Part shown: piece by piece, positions 27,684 to 37,719 of the stretch
Layout of the letters: the number at the start of each line of letters is the position of its first letter
Position numbering within the stretch: position 1 is the first letter of the stretch
Assembly (NCBI GenBank): GCA_028284465.1
Contig: JANQRR010000038.1
Span: forward strand, 1 to 64,000
Direction: 5' to 3'
DNA: 64,000 bases
DNA from: Gammaproteobacteria bacterium
GTDB lineage: Bacteria; Pseudomonadota; Gammaproteobacteria; JAJFKO01
Program-made: the position numbers and the translations under genes
The notes under the pieces: generated by a model
What the model saw: only the letters and a program-made list of their open reading frames with translations
Told to the model about the DNA's origin: nothing
Databases searched by the model: none

Positions 27684-27710
27684 TATTAATCACCTAATGC
27701 TGTTAATGAG

Positions 27711-28052
27711 TTAACCTGGTGGCCAGCGCATTTGGCGCCCGCCAAGCAAGTGAACATGTAAATGAAATACCGTTTGCCCGCCACCAGCGTTGCAATTGAG
27801 AAGCAAGCGATAGCCATCTGTAGCAATGCCAAGTTGATCTGCTAATTGTTGCGCGCTATGGATCAAATGACCCATCAGCGCATTGTCAGCCGAGGTTAAA
27901 TCGTTGAGTGAGCTGATATGCTGGCGAGGAATAATAAGCTTATGGATCGGTGCTTGTGGATTTAAATCCGCAAACGCAACAACTTTATCATCTTCATAAC
28001 AAATATCGGCTGGAATATCACCATTGGCAATTTTGCAAAATGGGCAATCCAT
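27711..28052 (-). CDS. hinT: HIT-family purine nucleoside phosphoramidase (HinT)
   Basis: The 113-aa protein has the N-terminal zinc-type CPFCKIANGDIPA and the catalytic histidine triad HLHVHLLGGR. HinT hydrolyses AMP-lysine and related phosphoramidates. GAGG lies 7 nt upstream. It is 27 nt upstream of folE on the same strand and probably cotranscribed. Confidence 0.95.
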   Translation of the reverse strand: MDCPFCKIANGDIPADICYEDDKVVAFADLNPQAPIHKLIIPRQHISSLNDLTSADNALMGHLIHSAQQLADQLGIATDGYRLLLNCNAGGGQTVFHLHVHLLGGRQMRWPPG

Positions 28053-28203
28053 TATAAATCCTCAATTTTAAGTCAGACACATTAAAATAGGGTATAAAAT
28101 ATCACAAAATGTTTAATAAATGAATAGTCAATATTGTGGTTTACCAAAGGCATCGCTATAATCGCTCGCATTGTTTATTAGGATTGAATGAAGAGAGTCG
28201 ATT

Positions 28204-28737
28204 ATGAATATTGCAAAAATTTCAAGCGGTAAAGATGCGCCAAACGATATAAATGTGGTTATTGAAATACCGATGCAAAGTGGGCCAGTGAAGTATGAAA
28301 TGGATAAAGCATCAGGAGCAGTCGTTGTTGATCGCTTCATGACCACCGCGATGTATTATCCTTGCAACTACGGCTATATTCCTAACACCTTAAGTGATGA
28401 TGGCGATCCGTGTGATGTATTAGTCGTGACGCCATTTCCATTGATCAGTGGCGCAGTCATTGCTTGTCGACCAGTGGCAATGTTGAAAATGACTGATGAG
28501 TCTGGGATCGATGCTAAGATTTTAGCGGTGCCTTGTGATCGTATTTCGGTGGCTTATACGCATGTTAAAGACGCTGAAGATTTATCGCCGGCATTTTTGA
28601 AAACGATCGAACATTTTTTCCAACACTATAAAGATTTAGAATCTAATAAATGGGTGAAGACTGAAGGTTGGACTGGTGTTGACGATGCTAAGCGTGAAAT
28701 TATGCATAGCATTGAGCTTTATCAAAGTAAAAATTAA
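28204..28737 (+). CDS. ppa: Inorganic pyrophosphatase
   Basis: The 177-aa soluble family I enzyme hydrolyses pyrophosphate. The metal-binding signature [10 protein letters not shown] and the residues around [11 protein letters not shown] and KDAEDLSP are present. Its stop codon shares TTAA with the stop of the convergent hydrolase gene. Confidence 0.97.
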   Translation: MNIAKISSGKDAPNDINVVIEIPMQSGPVKYEMDKASGAVVVDRFMTTAMYYPCNYGYIPNTLSDDGDPCDVLVVTPFPLISGAVIACRPVAMLKMTDESGIDAKILAVPCDRISVAYTHVKDAEDLSPAFLKTIEHFFQHYKDLESNKWVKTEGWTGVDDAKREIMHSIELYQSKN

Positions 28738-29561
28738 AAGAATTTATTAAGAATAGTAGCAACACGTTGCGGGTGTTCTAAATGTACATGATGTCCGCCA
28801 GGGACAGTGTGTTGCGCTAAATGTTGTGCTGCCGCACAACGCTCATGAATAATTTGTTCACCAAAATGAAACCCATGTTCTGCTTCAATAAAACAAATAG
28901 GCGCGGTAATTTCGCTAATCATTGCTAATACCTGCGCTTGCGTCATATATAATGGTGTTGGTAGCACCAGCTTGCGATCATGCGCCCAATAATAACCTTG
29001 TGTAGTTTGTTTAACGCCGCGTTTCGCTAACAAAGTTGCTGCAGCAAGCGATACCCCAGTGTCTTGACGAGCTTGGCAAGCATCAGCAAAACTTGCATAA
29101 TATTTTGGTGTATTAGCAAGCTTATGTGCTTTAGTGATGGCTTTATGCAATATTTGCGGGCTTTCCGCAGCTTCTTTAGTAATGGGGCCGATAGCATCGA
29201 GTAACGCTAGTTGCGTTATACGTTCAGGAAACGCGCCAGCGGCGATGGTAGCAATCCCAGCTCCCAAAGAATGACCTAATAAAGCAAAATTAGATAACTC
29301 TAAGGCATCAGCAAGGTTCATTATCCAACTTACCGCATCAATGAAATGATACGTCGCTGCAGGCGGCAAATGCGTTGATAAACCATGGCCAGGTAAATCA
29401 AGTGCATACAAACGACATTGTGGCAGCAATGGTGCAAGCGTTGCAAAGCTAGCCGCATTATCTAACCAACCATGAATAGCGAGCGTTGGGATGCCATCTT
29501 CTGGGCCCCAGATCATGCCTGCAAGTTTAAGTGAATTTATGCTAACGTTGAATTCTGTCAT
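28734..29561 (-). CDS. Alpha/beta hydrolase
   Basis: The protein has the alpha/beta-hydrolase fold signatures: the oxyanion-hole HGW ([10 protein letters not shown]), the nucleophile elbow GHSLGAG (Ser catalytic) and a C-terminal His ([11 protein letters not shown]). The substrate is unknown; similar proteins are esterases or lipase-like enzymes. The ATG at 29561 is preferred, with GAAGG 7 nt upstream. It is divergent from the MFS gene, with 34 nt between the starts. Confidence 0.88.
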   Translation of the reverse strand: MTEFNVSINSLKLAGMIWGPEDGIPTLAIHGWLDNAASFATLAPLLPQCRLYALDLPGHGLSTHLPPAATYHFIDAVSWIMNLADALELSNFALLGHSLGAGIATIAAGAFPERITQLALLDAIGPITKEAAESPQILHKAITKAHKLANTPKYYASFADACQARQDTGVSLAAATLLAKRGVKQTTQGYYWAHDRKLVLPTPLYMTQAQVLAMISEITAPICFIEAEHGFHFGEQIIHERCAAAQHLAQHTVPGGHHVHLEHPQRVATILNKFF

Positions 29562-29595
29562 ACTATGGCCTTCAAAAATGATTAAGTCAGGCATT

Positions 29596-30870
29596 ATGGA
29601 AAAAATAATAACACAATCAGGACCTCAAAAGACATCATTTCGAGCATGGATTGTTTGGGCCATGGGCGGATTGTTTGTGCTATATCAATATTTATTGCAA
29701 ACATCTACTGGGGTCATGGAGCCTGATCTGCTAAAAGTATTTAGAATTAATACATTGGATTATGGTTTTTTATCATCGACTTTCTTTTATACCTATGTTG
29801 CATTGCAAATACCAGCAGGCATCGCCGTTGATGAATGGGGTGCTCGCCGCGTGTTGGGTGCTGGCATTGTTATTTGCGCGCTAGCGGCAGGATGGTTTGG
29901 CATGACGCATTCATTTCATGCTGCTGAGGCGAGTCGGATGGTAATGGGTTTTGCGACAGCTCCAGCAGTTGCCGGAACAATGTATTTAGCCGCAAATTGG
30001 TTTGCACCATCTCGTTTCGCTATGTTGGCAGGCTTAACAGAAATGTTAGGCATGTTAGGTGGTGCTGTCGGTCAACAATTTTTAGCACAATGTATTGCAG
30101 ATTTTGGTTGGCGCAATACCATGTATGTAAGTGCAGGTGTAGGGTTAGTTTTAGCGATATTTTTTTGGTTTATTGTACGTGATCGCAAATCATCAACGCC
30201 AACTCATGAAGCGTTACCAGAAAAGCAACCAGTGCGGCGTATTTTGCAGCAAATAATGTGTTTGCCGCAAGTATGGTTATATGGTTTATTGAGCGGCTTA
30301 TTGTTTGCACCGTTAGCAGCATTTGCTTCGTTGTGGGCAGTACCTTTTTTTATGGCGTATTATCATATTAAATTGCAGTTAGCCGCGAGTATGAGTTCAT
30401 TAATGTTTGTTGGAGCTGTGCTTGGAAATCCTTTAGCAGGTTGGTGCTCTGATAAAATGAAACGCCGTAAGCCTATTATGTTAATTGGCACATTGGGCTT
30501 ATTAGGCATTTTTTTAATAATGTTGTTATTGACAACAATTCCGCTGACGCTCATGTTTGGGTTAGCATTTTTACTTGGGTTATTTTCTGGTGCTTACGTT
30601 ATTTCGTTTGCTGCAGTTAGCGACATTACTTCAATTCATGTGCGTGGCACCGCTATGGCATTTATTAATATGATGTGTATTTTATTCGGCGCACCGATCT
30701 TGCAACCTTTGATCGGTTATATTTTACAAGTGGAAAATCATCAAGTGCTAACAACCGCAGGTAAAAGCTTATATACAGTGCAAGATTATCAACATGCATT
30801 GTTTGTTTTTCCGATCTATTTAGCTTTTGCGTTAGTTGTTTTGGCGTTTGCAAGGGAGACTTATCGTTAG
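29596..30870 (+). CDS. MFS transporter
   Basis: The protein has about 12 membrane spans. The loop between helices 2 and 3 carries a variant of MFS motif A (GIAVDEWGARRVL), and a second motif A-like loop (GWCSDKMKRRKP) lies between helices 8 and 9. Overall it resembles the broad family of Legionella and Coxiella nutrient transporters, including the Pht type, but the substrate cannot be told. The ATG at 29596 is chosen since earlier in-frame codons overlap the divergent hydrolase gene. Confidence 0.85.
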   Translation: MEKIITQSGPQKTSFRAWIVWAMGGLFVLYQYLLQTSTGVMEPDLLKVFRINTLDYGFLSSTFFYTYVALQIPAGIAVDEWGARRVLGAGIVICALAAGWFGMTHSFHAAEASRMVMGFATAPAVAGTMYLAANWFAPSRFAMLAGLTEMLGMLGGAVGQQFLAQCIADFGWRNTMYVSAGVGLVLAIFFWFIVRDRKSSTPTHEALPEKQPVRRILQQIMCLPQVWLYGLLSGLLFAPLAAFASLWAVPFFMAYYHIKLQLAASMSSLMFVGAVLGNPLAGWCSDKMKRRKPIMLIGTLGLLGIFLIMLLLTTIPLTLMFGLAFLLGLFSGAYVISFAAVSDITSIHVRGTAMAFINMMCILFGAPILQPLIGYILQVENHQVLTTAGKSLYTVQDYQHALFVFPIYLAFALVVLAFARETYR

Positions 30871-31394
30871 TTAGCCGCACCTGTGACTTTATAATCAAGA
30901 GTTTGAGTAAAATATTTTTTAAAATATGGCAAATAAAATTCAGGATTTTTAATTATCATAATTAACAGATCTGGAGGTAGTCCTATATCAACGCCTAAAC
31001 TATTATAGATTTTTAATATTTTTTCCCGCATCATTTCTTCAAACATTGTGCTCCAGCCCATTCTCGGTAGATGCATTTGGTGTTCATAACCTGCGGCTAT
31101 ATAGTGAGCTAACGTTAATTCAATAGATTTTTGTTTTGTTAAATAGGATATAAATGAGCGTTCAGGGCTAAAGAAATTGCTAATTTTCTTAGATTTATCA
31201 AAAAAGGCCTTTGCGAATCTTGTCGCAATAGCGGGCGATTCATGTAGACCATCTCGGTAAGTGCCTGTTAATAGCCAGATATCGGGTATTGATAATTCAC
31301 CAAGTAGAGGAAATGTATCTATTGATACAGGTCTATTGCCTATATAGACTTCTAGAATTTTTCCGCTATGTATTTTTCGGTTCATTTGTTCCAT
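30867..31394 (-). CDS. Hypothetical protein, about 175 aa
   Basis: I do not recognise a family. The protein is mixed helical with no signal peptide or membrane span. It is rich in Ile, Lys and Phe and low in GC, like the putative effector genes nearby. A run near the middle (YLTKQKSIELTLAHYIAAGYEH) looks amphipathic. The start at 31394 is one of three near-adjacent choices (TTG 31406, ATG 31394, ATG 31385). Its stop shares TTAG with the stop of the MFS gene. Confidence 0.55.
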   Translation of the reverse strand: MEQMNRKIHSGKILEVYIGNRPVSIDTFPLLGELSIPDIWLLTGTYRDGLHESPAIATRFAKAFFDKSKKISNFFSPERSFISYLTKQKSIELTLAHYIAAGYEHQMHLPRMGWSTMFEEMMREKILKIYNSLGVDIGLPPDLLIMIIKNPEFYLPYFKKYFTQTLDYKVTGAAN

Positions 31395-31581
31395 GGCATT
31401 TCCCAAAAGGTGATATGCATAACTAATTACAGGATAAGTTTCTAAAGTATGGGTTAAATAATTTGATGCACCAATATAAATTTCATGTCGAATTTAGTGC
31501 ATATGCTGCAGAACATGCTAGAATACCGTTACCGAGTATAACTACGTCATAAGTATTAAGTATCCATTTTTATTTTTTACT

Positions 31582-32928
31582 ATGTTAAAGATTAGTTCCA
31601 TCATTACGAAGCTATATGCCGCAATGAAACAGAATACGGTGGAATCATCCTATCAGCTGATTGCTTTCGGAATATTTGGCACAATAGCTTACCCTTTGTA
31701 CTATCTGTTAAATCGGCATTTGTCAGGAGCATTCTATGATAATTTACCACTAAGGATAATTGCATCAGTAATGTGTTTCCTTTTGGTATTGAATAAAATG
31801 TGGCCCAAATTTGCTAGAGCACTTTTGCCTTTTTATTGGTATTTAACACTATTGTATGGGATACCATTCTTTTTTACTTTTATGCTTTTTAAAAATAATT
31901 TATCTACACCTTGGCTGATGAATACCATAACAGTTTTATTTCTTCTTATGTTGTTAACTGAGTGGATCAGTTTTTTTGTATTGTTAGTGTTTGGCATTTT
32001 TATAGGATGGTTAGCGTACGATCTTACAACTCTTAAGCCGATTTCGTTAGCGCATCGAACTATTACTCATTTTGATGTTATTGGAACTTATACTGTTAGT
32101 ATTATTATGGGATTGATTTTTCTTCACAATAGAAATCAAGCACTGAAGGAAAAATATCAATTATTAAAAACTGTTCAGATATTGAAAGAAAAACATCAAT
32201 TACTGAAAACTCTCGCAGGTAATATTGCCCATGATTTAAGAACGCCATTAGCTTCAATTAGCTTTACAGCGACTTTCTTAAAGAAATATTTAGCAATGTT
32301 AGTAAAAAGTTATAAATCTGCTAAAGAGGCTGAACTGATTGAAAAAGAAATTCCAAGAGGTGACTTGCCTGATATTGAAACTAGCGCAGATAATATTATG
32401 CATCAGACTCGATTTTCAAATACGTTTATAGATATGATGTTAAATAACTTAAAAGGCGAAGAAGAACTCAAACACACTAGCAATAAAAAATGCGACATAA
32501 GTGAAGTTGTTTCTGAATATTTTCATAGATATCCTTTTAGTATAGGAGAAAGAGAACTTGTTCATTGGGAAAAGAAAAATAATTTTGAATTTATAGGCAG
32601 TAAATTGATGATGATAAATGTACTTAATAATTTAACAAGCAATGCAATTTATGCTATTAAGGAAGTCTCTAAAGGTGAAATATTCATATGGTTTGAAAAA
32701 ACAGAACGGTATAATAAGCTTCATTTTAAAGATACAGCAAAAGGAGCTCCTCCTGAAATTGCTGAGCGATTGTTTGAAAGTTTTTTTACGAGAAAAAGTT
32801 GTGGTACCGGTTTAGGGTTGGCATCTTGTAAAAGGATATTAACCAGCATTAATGGTGATATTAAAGTAAGATCTAAAGAAAGAGAATACATGGAATTTAT
32901 CTTAGAATTTCCTCATATAAGAAAATAA
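31582..32928 (+). CDS. Membrane sensor histidine kinase, CqsS/LqsS-like
   Basis: Six hydrophobic segments fill residues 20-190, with FGTIAYPLYYLLNRHL and PFFFTFMLFKNN resembling the ligand-sensing domain of CqsS (Vibrio CAI-1) and LqsS (Legionella LAI-1). A short coiled coil leads to the H-box (NIAHDLRTPLASI, His217), then N-box (NNLTSNAIYAI) and G-box (GTGLGLASCKRI). The G1 box reads DTAKGAPP, where D-x-G-x-G is usual, so ATP binding may be weakened. There is no receiver domain. No CqsA/LqsA synthase and no response regulator lie in this window. Similarity is judged from memory. Confidence 0.75.
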   Translation: MLKISSIITKLYAAMKQNTVESSYQLIAFGIFGTIAYPLYYLLNRHLSGAFYDNLPLRIIASVMCFLLVLNKMWPKFARALLPFYWYLTLLYGIPFFFTFMLFKNNLSTPWLMNTITVLFLLMLLTEWISFFVLLVFGIFIGWLAYDLTTLKPISLAHRTITHFDVIGTYTVSIIMGLIFLHNRNQALKEKYQLLKTVQILKEKHQLLKTLAGNIAHDLRTPLASISFTATFLKKYLAMLVKSYKSAKEAELIEKEIPRGDLPDIETSADNIMHQTRFSNTFIDMMLNNLKGEEELKHTSNKKCDISEVVSEYFHRYPFSIGERELVHWEKKNNFEFIGSKLMMINVLNNLTSNAIYAIKEVSKGEIFIWFEKTERYNKLHFKDTAKGAPPEIAERLFESFFTRKSCGTGLGLASCKRILTSINGDIKVRSKEREYMEFILEFPHIRK

Positions 32929-33002
32929 CTTAAGATTAATAGTTATAAATGAAAAAAAGAATAAATTATTATGGTAAAATAGGCAGCATCACGGAGGAAA
33001 AA

Positions 33003-34124
33003 ATGGCTACTAACTATTTGCAAAGATTAAAATTGGCAATCTGTATTCTATTGTTAAATTGCGTTGTTGGACTAGCCTTCGCGGCGCAATTACCATTAAA
33101 CAAAATCAAATTACCACCCGGGTTTAAGATTCAAGTTTATGCGGATAATGTGCCAGGAGCGCGGCAATTAGCTTTAGGTAAAAATGGTGTGGTATTTGTC
33201 GGTAGTTTGCGCGGCAAAGTTTATGCATTAATTCCCAATGCTAAAGGCGATAAAGCAAAACAAGTTATTACACTTGCGTCAGGATTAAATTTGCCAAATG
33301 GTGTGGCTTACCGCAATGGGAGTTTATACGTCGCTGAAATTCCTAAAATCTTGCGTTACGATAACATTGACACACAATTAAAAAACCCATCTGAGCCAGT
33401 TACATTAAATGTGCGTTTCCCGAATAAAACTTGGCATGGCGCACGCGTTATTAATTTTGGTCCAGATGGTAAATTGTATATTGGCATTGGTGTGCCGTGT
33501 AATACTTGTTTATTGCCAGACAAACGTTTCGGTACGATTATGCGAATGGAGCCTGACGGCAGTGATGCGAAAATCTTTGCAAAAGGTATTCGTAATAGTG
33601 TGGGTTTTGCTTGGAACCCAGTAACTAATGTTTTATGGTTTACTGATAACGGGCAAGATTGGTTAGGTGATGATTTACCACCTGATGAATTAAATCGTGC
33701 ACCGAGCGCGAACATGGATTTCGGTTTTCCATATTTTTACGGCAATAATGTTCCAGCGCCAAAATATGGTAAGTTGCGTTCAGCTAAAGGCATGACACCG
33801 CCTGCATGGGATCTCCCAGCACATGTTGCTGCATTAGGCATGGTGTTTTATACCGGCCAACAATTTCCACAACAATATAAAAATCAAATTTTTATTGCTG
33901 AGCATGGTTCGTGGAATCGCAGCAAGAAGATTGGTTATCGGATCACTTGGGTCAAAGTGAAAGACGGTAAAGCCATTGCTTATGCGCCGTTTGCAACTGG
34001 CTGGCTCCAAGGTCAAAAAAACTGGGGGCGTCCAGTGGCATTGCTAGTCATGCCTGACGGTGCTTTATTGGTGTCTGATGATCAAGCTGGGGTGGTTTAC
34101 CGGATCAGCCACAATCCTGGCTAA
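33003..34124 (+). CDS. Secreted PQQ-type sugar dehydrogenase-like beta-propeller
   Basis: A signal peptide (LAICILLLNCVVGLAFA) precedes a six-bladed beta-propeller of the soluble glucose/sorbosone dehydrogenase family, with family segments such as LPPGFKIQVYADNVPGARQLAL, LPNGVAYRNGSLYVAE, FTDNGQDWLGDDLPPDELN and FIAEHGSWNRSKK. It should be periplasmic or secreted; the PQQ cofactor is inferred from family. The ATG at 33003 follows GGAGG by 6 nt; an earlier in-frame ATG at 32949 has no such site and would add 18 residues before the signal peptide. Confidence 0.85.
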   Translation: MATNYLQRLKLAICILLLNCVVGLAFAAQLPLNKIKLPPGFKIQVYADNVPGARQLALGKNGVVFVGSLRGKVYALIPNAKGDKAKQVITLASGLNLPNGVAYRNGSLYVAEIPKILRYDNIDTQLKNPSEPVTLNVRFPNKTWHGARVINFGPDGKLYIGIGVPCNTCLLPDKRFGTIMRMEPDGSDAKIFAKGIRNSVGFAWNPVTNVLWFTDNGQDWLGDDLPPDELNRAPSANMDFGFPYFYGNNVPAPKYGKLRSAKGMTPPAWDLPAHVAALGMVFYTGQQFPQQYKNQIFIAEHGSWNRSKKIGYRITWVKVKDGKAIAYAPFATGWLQGQKNWGRPVALLVMPDGALLVSDDQAGVVYRISHNPG

Positions 34125-34449
34125 ATTAGTGCAATAAACATTGAATATCTAGCGTTTACACTGAAAATTCAATGTTTTTCGTTGGCAAGCACAAAATATT
34201 CAATGATAATTCAGTGTAAAGCGTATTGCTGTTGGGAGCCACACCGTTTTAAAATTGATGAAAATATTATTGCCTTACCTTGGCAAGAATTGAGTCGTGT
34301 ATTTCATCCGTAGCGTGCTTTAGCTCAGAATAATGCGCTAAGTAAGTATTTCATATCACATTGTTCTTAATATTTCCTTAAGTATGACAAATTATAATGA
34401 CTAAATTCAAATACTTGTACAACCTTGTGAATTTTGACGAGACAGTCAT
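34125..34449. other. Intergenic region with inverted repeat and short ORF
   Basis: An imperfect inverted repeat (CGTTTACACTGAA at 34153-34165 with TTCAGTGTAAAGCG at 34210-34223) could form a long stem with a 44-nt loop after the upstream gene. A 36-codon ORF starts at 34203 and ends at 34313. No promoter is clear, but the 772-aa gene begins at 34450. Confidence 0.45.
34203..34313 (+). CDS. Possible 36-aa protein or gene remnant
   Basis: The ORF begins ATG ATA ATT CAG and ends with a TAG; the second half (WEPHRFKIDENIIALPWQEL) has a balanced, protein-like composition that random AT-rich DNA rarely gives. No ribosome-binding site is seen, so it is more likely the tail of a decayed gene. Confidence 0.25.
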   Translation: MIIQCKAYCCWEPHRFKIDENIIALPWQELSRVFHP

Positions 34450-36768
34450 ATGAAAGATCAATATAACAGTAGTGGTAACGCTAAGCTAATCAATGAAGAT
34501 GAAAGCTTTTGGCTTCCTATAGAATTATGGGTTGAAATTTTAGGACAGAATCTTGATGACCTAAAAACTCTCGTTAACTCCTCACATACAAGTAAGTTGA
34601 ATAGAGAAATAGTGTTAAGCATAATCTTCTCTCCAACTAGAGAACAAGCCGAAAAAATCGGCTATTTACGTTTGTATACATTGCGACTAGGATGCATGAT
34701 TGCATATCTAAAAAATCCCAAGGTTGCGATTAATGACGAACTCTTAAGAAAATTACTAAATGGAAAAAAGCAAGATCAGATCACTAAAATGCTTGCGCAG
34801 GCATGCTTAATTATAGCTAAAAAAGATTTTTCTCTTGAGATGTTAGAGGTAAAAAAACTAAAGCTAATGGCAGGAGAAAAAAAGTTAATGTTTTGGGCTT
34901 GCCTAGCTGTTTTAAGTCAGCCTAAAAAAATGTCTGAAATCAAAAAGTTCTATAGAAATATCACTAATATTTTATATTCAAATACTGGTTTGTTAGAACA
35001 TATGTATGATAAAAGAGAACTTTATATCATATATAAATTAATTAAAACAAAAAAAACTATTTCTTTACTTGAAAAAGAGCTAGCTAAACATTATAGCGAA
35101 TTTTCGAATTTGAAAGCAGAAGATATTTGTGCTCCGCATATTTGTAACAGACTTCATAATATTCTAAGTATTTTATCGCTTCTTGCCAAAGATTTTGATA
35201 ATGGTCAGGCCGAAAAACACAAAAAAGCATTATTGACGATTTTAAATAAAATGAATCAATTATTTCTTTCGCTAGAAAAAGTTTCAGAATTTAATACTAA
35301 TATGAGACAGCTTGCTATTCATGCAAGGAGAGTTTTTGATTGTTTAGATAAACATTTTTCTCCTTTAGACAAATCAATTGAATCAAGCTTCAAGATACTT
35401 CAGTATTCAAAAATTGTTAGGCGAGAAATTACGCCAGTTGCAGTTGTTAAACCTATGACTAAGAGTGGTATTGATGAGATTGTGCAAAGTCATATAGCAT
35501 TGTCGAATAAAGATGAATATTTAAAACAGATCCCAGAAATTGTTAGATGCCAAAGTGATAGCATAATCTCTTATTTTAGCGATAAGTTAGTTGAACATAT
35601 AAAAGAAACTTTATTAAAAAAGGAAAAAGAATATCAATTAGGTTCTTTGAGCCAATCGTCAACTATTGTTAGCAGTTTATTCGAATCTGCCTATTCCATA
35701 TTATTTGATATTGCTAAAAGAGGATTATTGGCAGAAAGTGCACAAAAAGAATTGTTGAGTTTGTTAAAAAAAGAAGGAACTTACCCTTGGGATGAAGAAG
35801 TACGAGATTTTGCAGCGCAAATCCTATCTTACCAGTTAGATAGTGGTGGTATTGTACCTGAGGTTAGTGAAGCTTTAGCTGATTGGGTGAAAAAGATGCT
35901 AGCAGACTACTCAAAGAATCCTTTTGCTAGCAGCAAAACTGATTTCTCACTCATCTTTATAATCGCACGAAATATAAATCTAGAATATCTAAAATTTGAT
36001 GATGTTTTACAAAACATTCAACATTTACGTAAAATTTATGACATAAGTAGTTTTTTTAAACCTGAGCAAGAAAGTGGAATACTATCTTTAACTGAAACAG
36101 AAAAATCAACTTTAAAAAGCATATGTTCACAAGTATTTGCAAATAAAATCGAAGAGTCAGTTTTTAATAACCAAGAAGCAATTTGCAAATTGATCTATGA
36201 TATTTTACTATTCGTAAGTTTCGTTTACCCACAGATTTTCGTGAGAAAATTTCGTGAACTAACAATAGACGAAGCGAACATTAAACATTTACAGAACGTG
36301 TTTGATGCTTTGGCTAAACCTAAAATACCCTCTAGTTATCATAAAGAATTGCTAACGCCTGTAGAAAGACTTTTAACTTATAAGTTATCGGCATTGATCG
36401 AGAATAAATCGACAACTGCAGAATTGCAACTGTTGACAAAAAGCATTATTGACTGGACCGTGCAAGCAAAACAAGCGTGGGATAAATATTTGCAAACCCA
36501 TCCTGATATTGAGCTAGAAAAGCAAGAAAGAATAGACGTCATGCTACGTTCAATATTCAATAAATTAGCATTGCGGTTTGCAGGAGAGTCAGCATTAGAT
36601 TTTTGGTTTGAGTTGGTTGATAATAAACTTAATGATTTAAATCCTAAGCGTGCTCAACAAGTAGCAACAGCAAGTACTTTGTTTACTGCGACCTCTCCTA
36701 GTTCAGCAACATCATCAACACCATCAACATCAGCAGCAATAACTAATGCATACGAGTGGCGTATTTAA
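34450..36768 (+). CDS. Large helical protein with N-terminal F-box-like motif
   Basis: Residues 21-52 (WLPIELWVEILGQNLDDLKTLVNSSH) look like a degenerate F-box. The remainder of the 772 residues is a long, mainly helical region without recognised repeats, ending in a Thr/Ser/Ala tail (residues about 742-765). Composition is rich in Lys, Ile, Leu and Ser, and Arg is often coded by AGA/CGA. No signal peptide is seen. The C-terminal tail is of the kind seen in type IV secretion substrates, but that is only suggestive. Its stop shares TTAA with the convergent GST-like gene. Confidence 0.65.
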   Translation: MKDQYNSSGNAKLINEDESFWLPIELWVEILGQNLDDLKTLVNSSHTSKLNREIVLSIIFSPTREQAEKIGYLRLYTLRLGCMIAYLKNPKVAINDELLRKLLNGKKQDQITKMLAQACLIIAKKDFSLEMLEVKKLKLMAGEKKLMFWACLAVLSQPKKMSEIKKFYRNITNILYSNTGLLEHMYDKRELYIIYKLIKTKKTISLLEKELAKHYSEFSNLKAEDICAPHICNRLHNILSILSLLAKDFDNGQAEKHKKALLTILNKMNQLFLSLEKVSEFNTNMRQLAIHARRVFDCLDKHFSPLDKSIESSFKILQYSKIVRREITPVAVVKPMTKSGIDEIVQSHIALSNKDEYLKQIPEIVRCQSDSIISYFSDKLVEHIKETLLKKEKEYQLGSLSQSSTIVSSLFESAYSILFDIAKRGLLAESAQKELLSLLKKEGTYPWDEEVRDFAAQILSYQLDSGGIVPEVSEALADWVKKMLADYSKNPFASSKTDFSLIFIIARNINLEYLKFDDVLQNIQHLRKIYDISSFFKPEQESGILSLTETEKSTLKSICSQVFANKIEESVFNNQEAICKLIYDILLFVSFVYPQIFVRKFRELTIDEANIKHLQNVFDALAKPKIPSSYHKELLTPVERLLTYKLSALIENKSTTAELQLLTKSIIDWTVQAKQAWDKYLQTHPDIELEKQERIDVMLRSIFNKLALRFAGESALDFWFELVDNKLNDLNPKRAQQVATASTLFTATSPSSATSSTPSTSAAITNAYEWRI

Positions 36769-37484
36769 CTCGTAACGACGCTTTGCTCAGAATAATATGC
36801 CTTATTCAACCGCTGACAATATTGCTGCAAATTCATAAACGTTTGTGCGTGTTCTTTCAGCGGGCAATTAATTGGCGTGCTGAGAATATTGACGATAGTC
36901 GCATGTACGATTGCATCAATTGTATGAGGTTGTTCACCAAATATAAATGATGATTCGCCAAGCATGGTTGCAATAGCAGTGATATCACGTTTGCCGAAAT
37001 CATAAATTTCTTGTTGAGTATGACGGCCCATACCTTGAATGTATAAAGCTTTGCGCATTTGCTTGCGGATCATATTGCTGACAAATGCACGCATATATTT
37101 GGGCATTTGACCAAAGAAAGCTTGTTTTAACGTCGGCCAATTAGCTTCATCCATCCAGCGAGAATACACGATGATCCAATAAAGATGTTCTTCAATCAAA
37201 TGTTGTAATGCTAAGCTTTGAGCGATTTCAAGTGGTTCTAAGTCTTTATCTAAACTATCACCATAGGTTTGTTTTAAGTAATTAATAATGAGTGTGCTGT
37301 CACCGATTTTGCGTTCTTTATCAACGATAAAAGGTAATTTATGCTTAGGACCCGCGGCAGGGTTAGCGATAGTAACAATCTCATATGGTAGTTTAGTCAT
37401 GCGCAGATAAGTTTCAACTTTCATACAAAAAGGGCTGGGGTTAGCTATATCCCAACAGCTTGGAAATTGATAAAGTTTGATCAT
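36765..37484 (-). CDS. Glutathione S-transferase-like protein, Faxc/metaxin type
   Basis: The 239-aa chain has a thioredoxin-like N-terminal domain (LYQFPSCWDIANPSPFCMKVETYLRM) with the conserved G-D-S-x-x-I segment (IGDSTLIINYL) and an all-helical C-terminal domain (FIFGEQPHTIDAIVHATI). This pattern fits the Failed-axon-connections/metaxin group found also in bacteria. Substrate is unknown. The start is supported by a GAGAAGA site just upstream. Confidence 0.8.
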   Translation of the reverse strand: MIKLYQFPSCWDIANPSPFCMKVETYLRMTKLPYEIVTIANPAAGPKHKLPFIVDKERKIGDSTLIINYLKQTYGDSLDKDLEPLEIAQSLALQHLIEEHLYWIIVYSRWMDEANWPTLKQAFFGQMPKYMRAFVSNMIRKQMRKALYIQGMGRHTQQEIYDFGKRDITAIATMLGESSFIFGEQPHTIDAIVHATIVNILSTPINCPLKEHAQTFMNLQQYCQRLNKAYYSEQSVVTS

Positions 37485-37719
37485 GATCTTCTCATTATCC
37501 TTACTAAAATTGGTTTCACGTTAAATTCCAATCTTGGAGTATTATCCTAAAAAAAGCAATTGGTTCGCAATTTCTAGCACAAAATCTTGGCTTATTTAGC
37601 TAAAAAAATAACGTACTATCAGGATTTTAAGCAATCTGTTACCTCAGTTAATTGCACCAAGCTGCTTTTTCTAGGATAATTTGCGCACCAATATTGTATA
37701 TTTGTTAACCGGAGAGGCT

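Noticed and set aside
37485-37719. A possible tRNA suggested by GGTTCGCAATTTC
   Set aside because: No cloverleaf can be drawn around it: there is no acceptor stem and no anticodon arm at the right distance.
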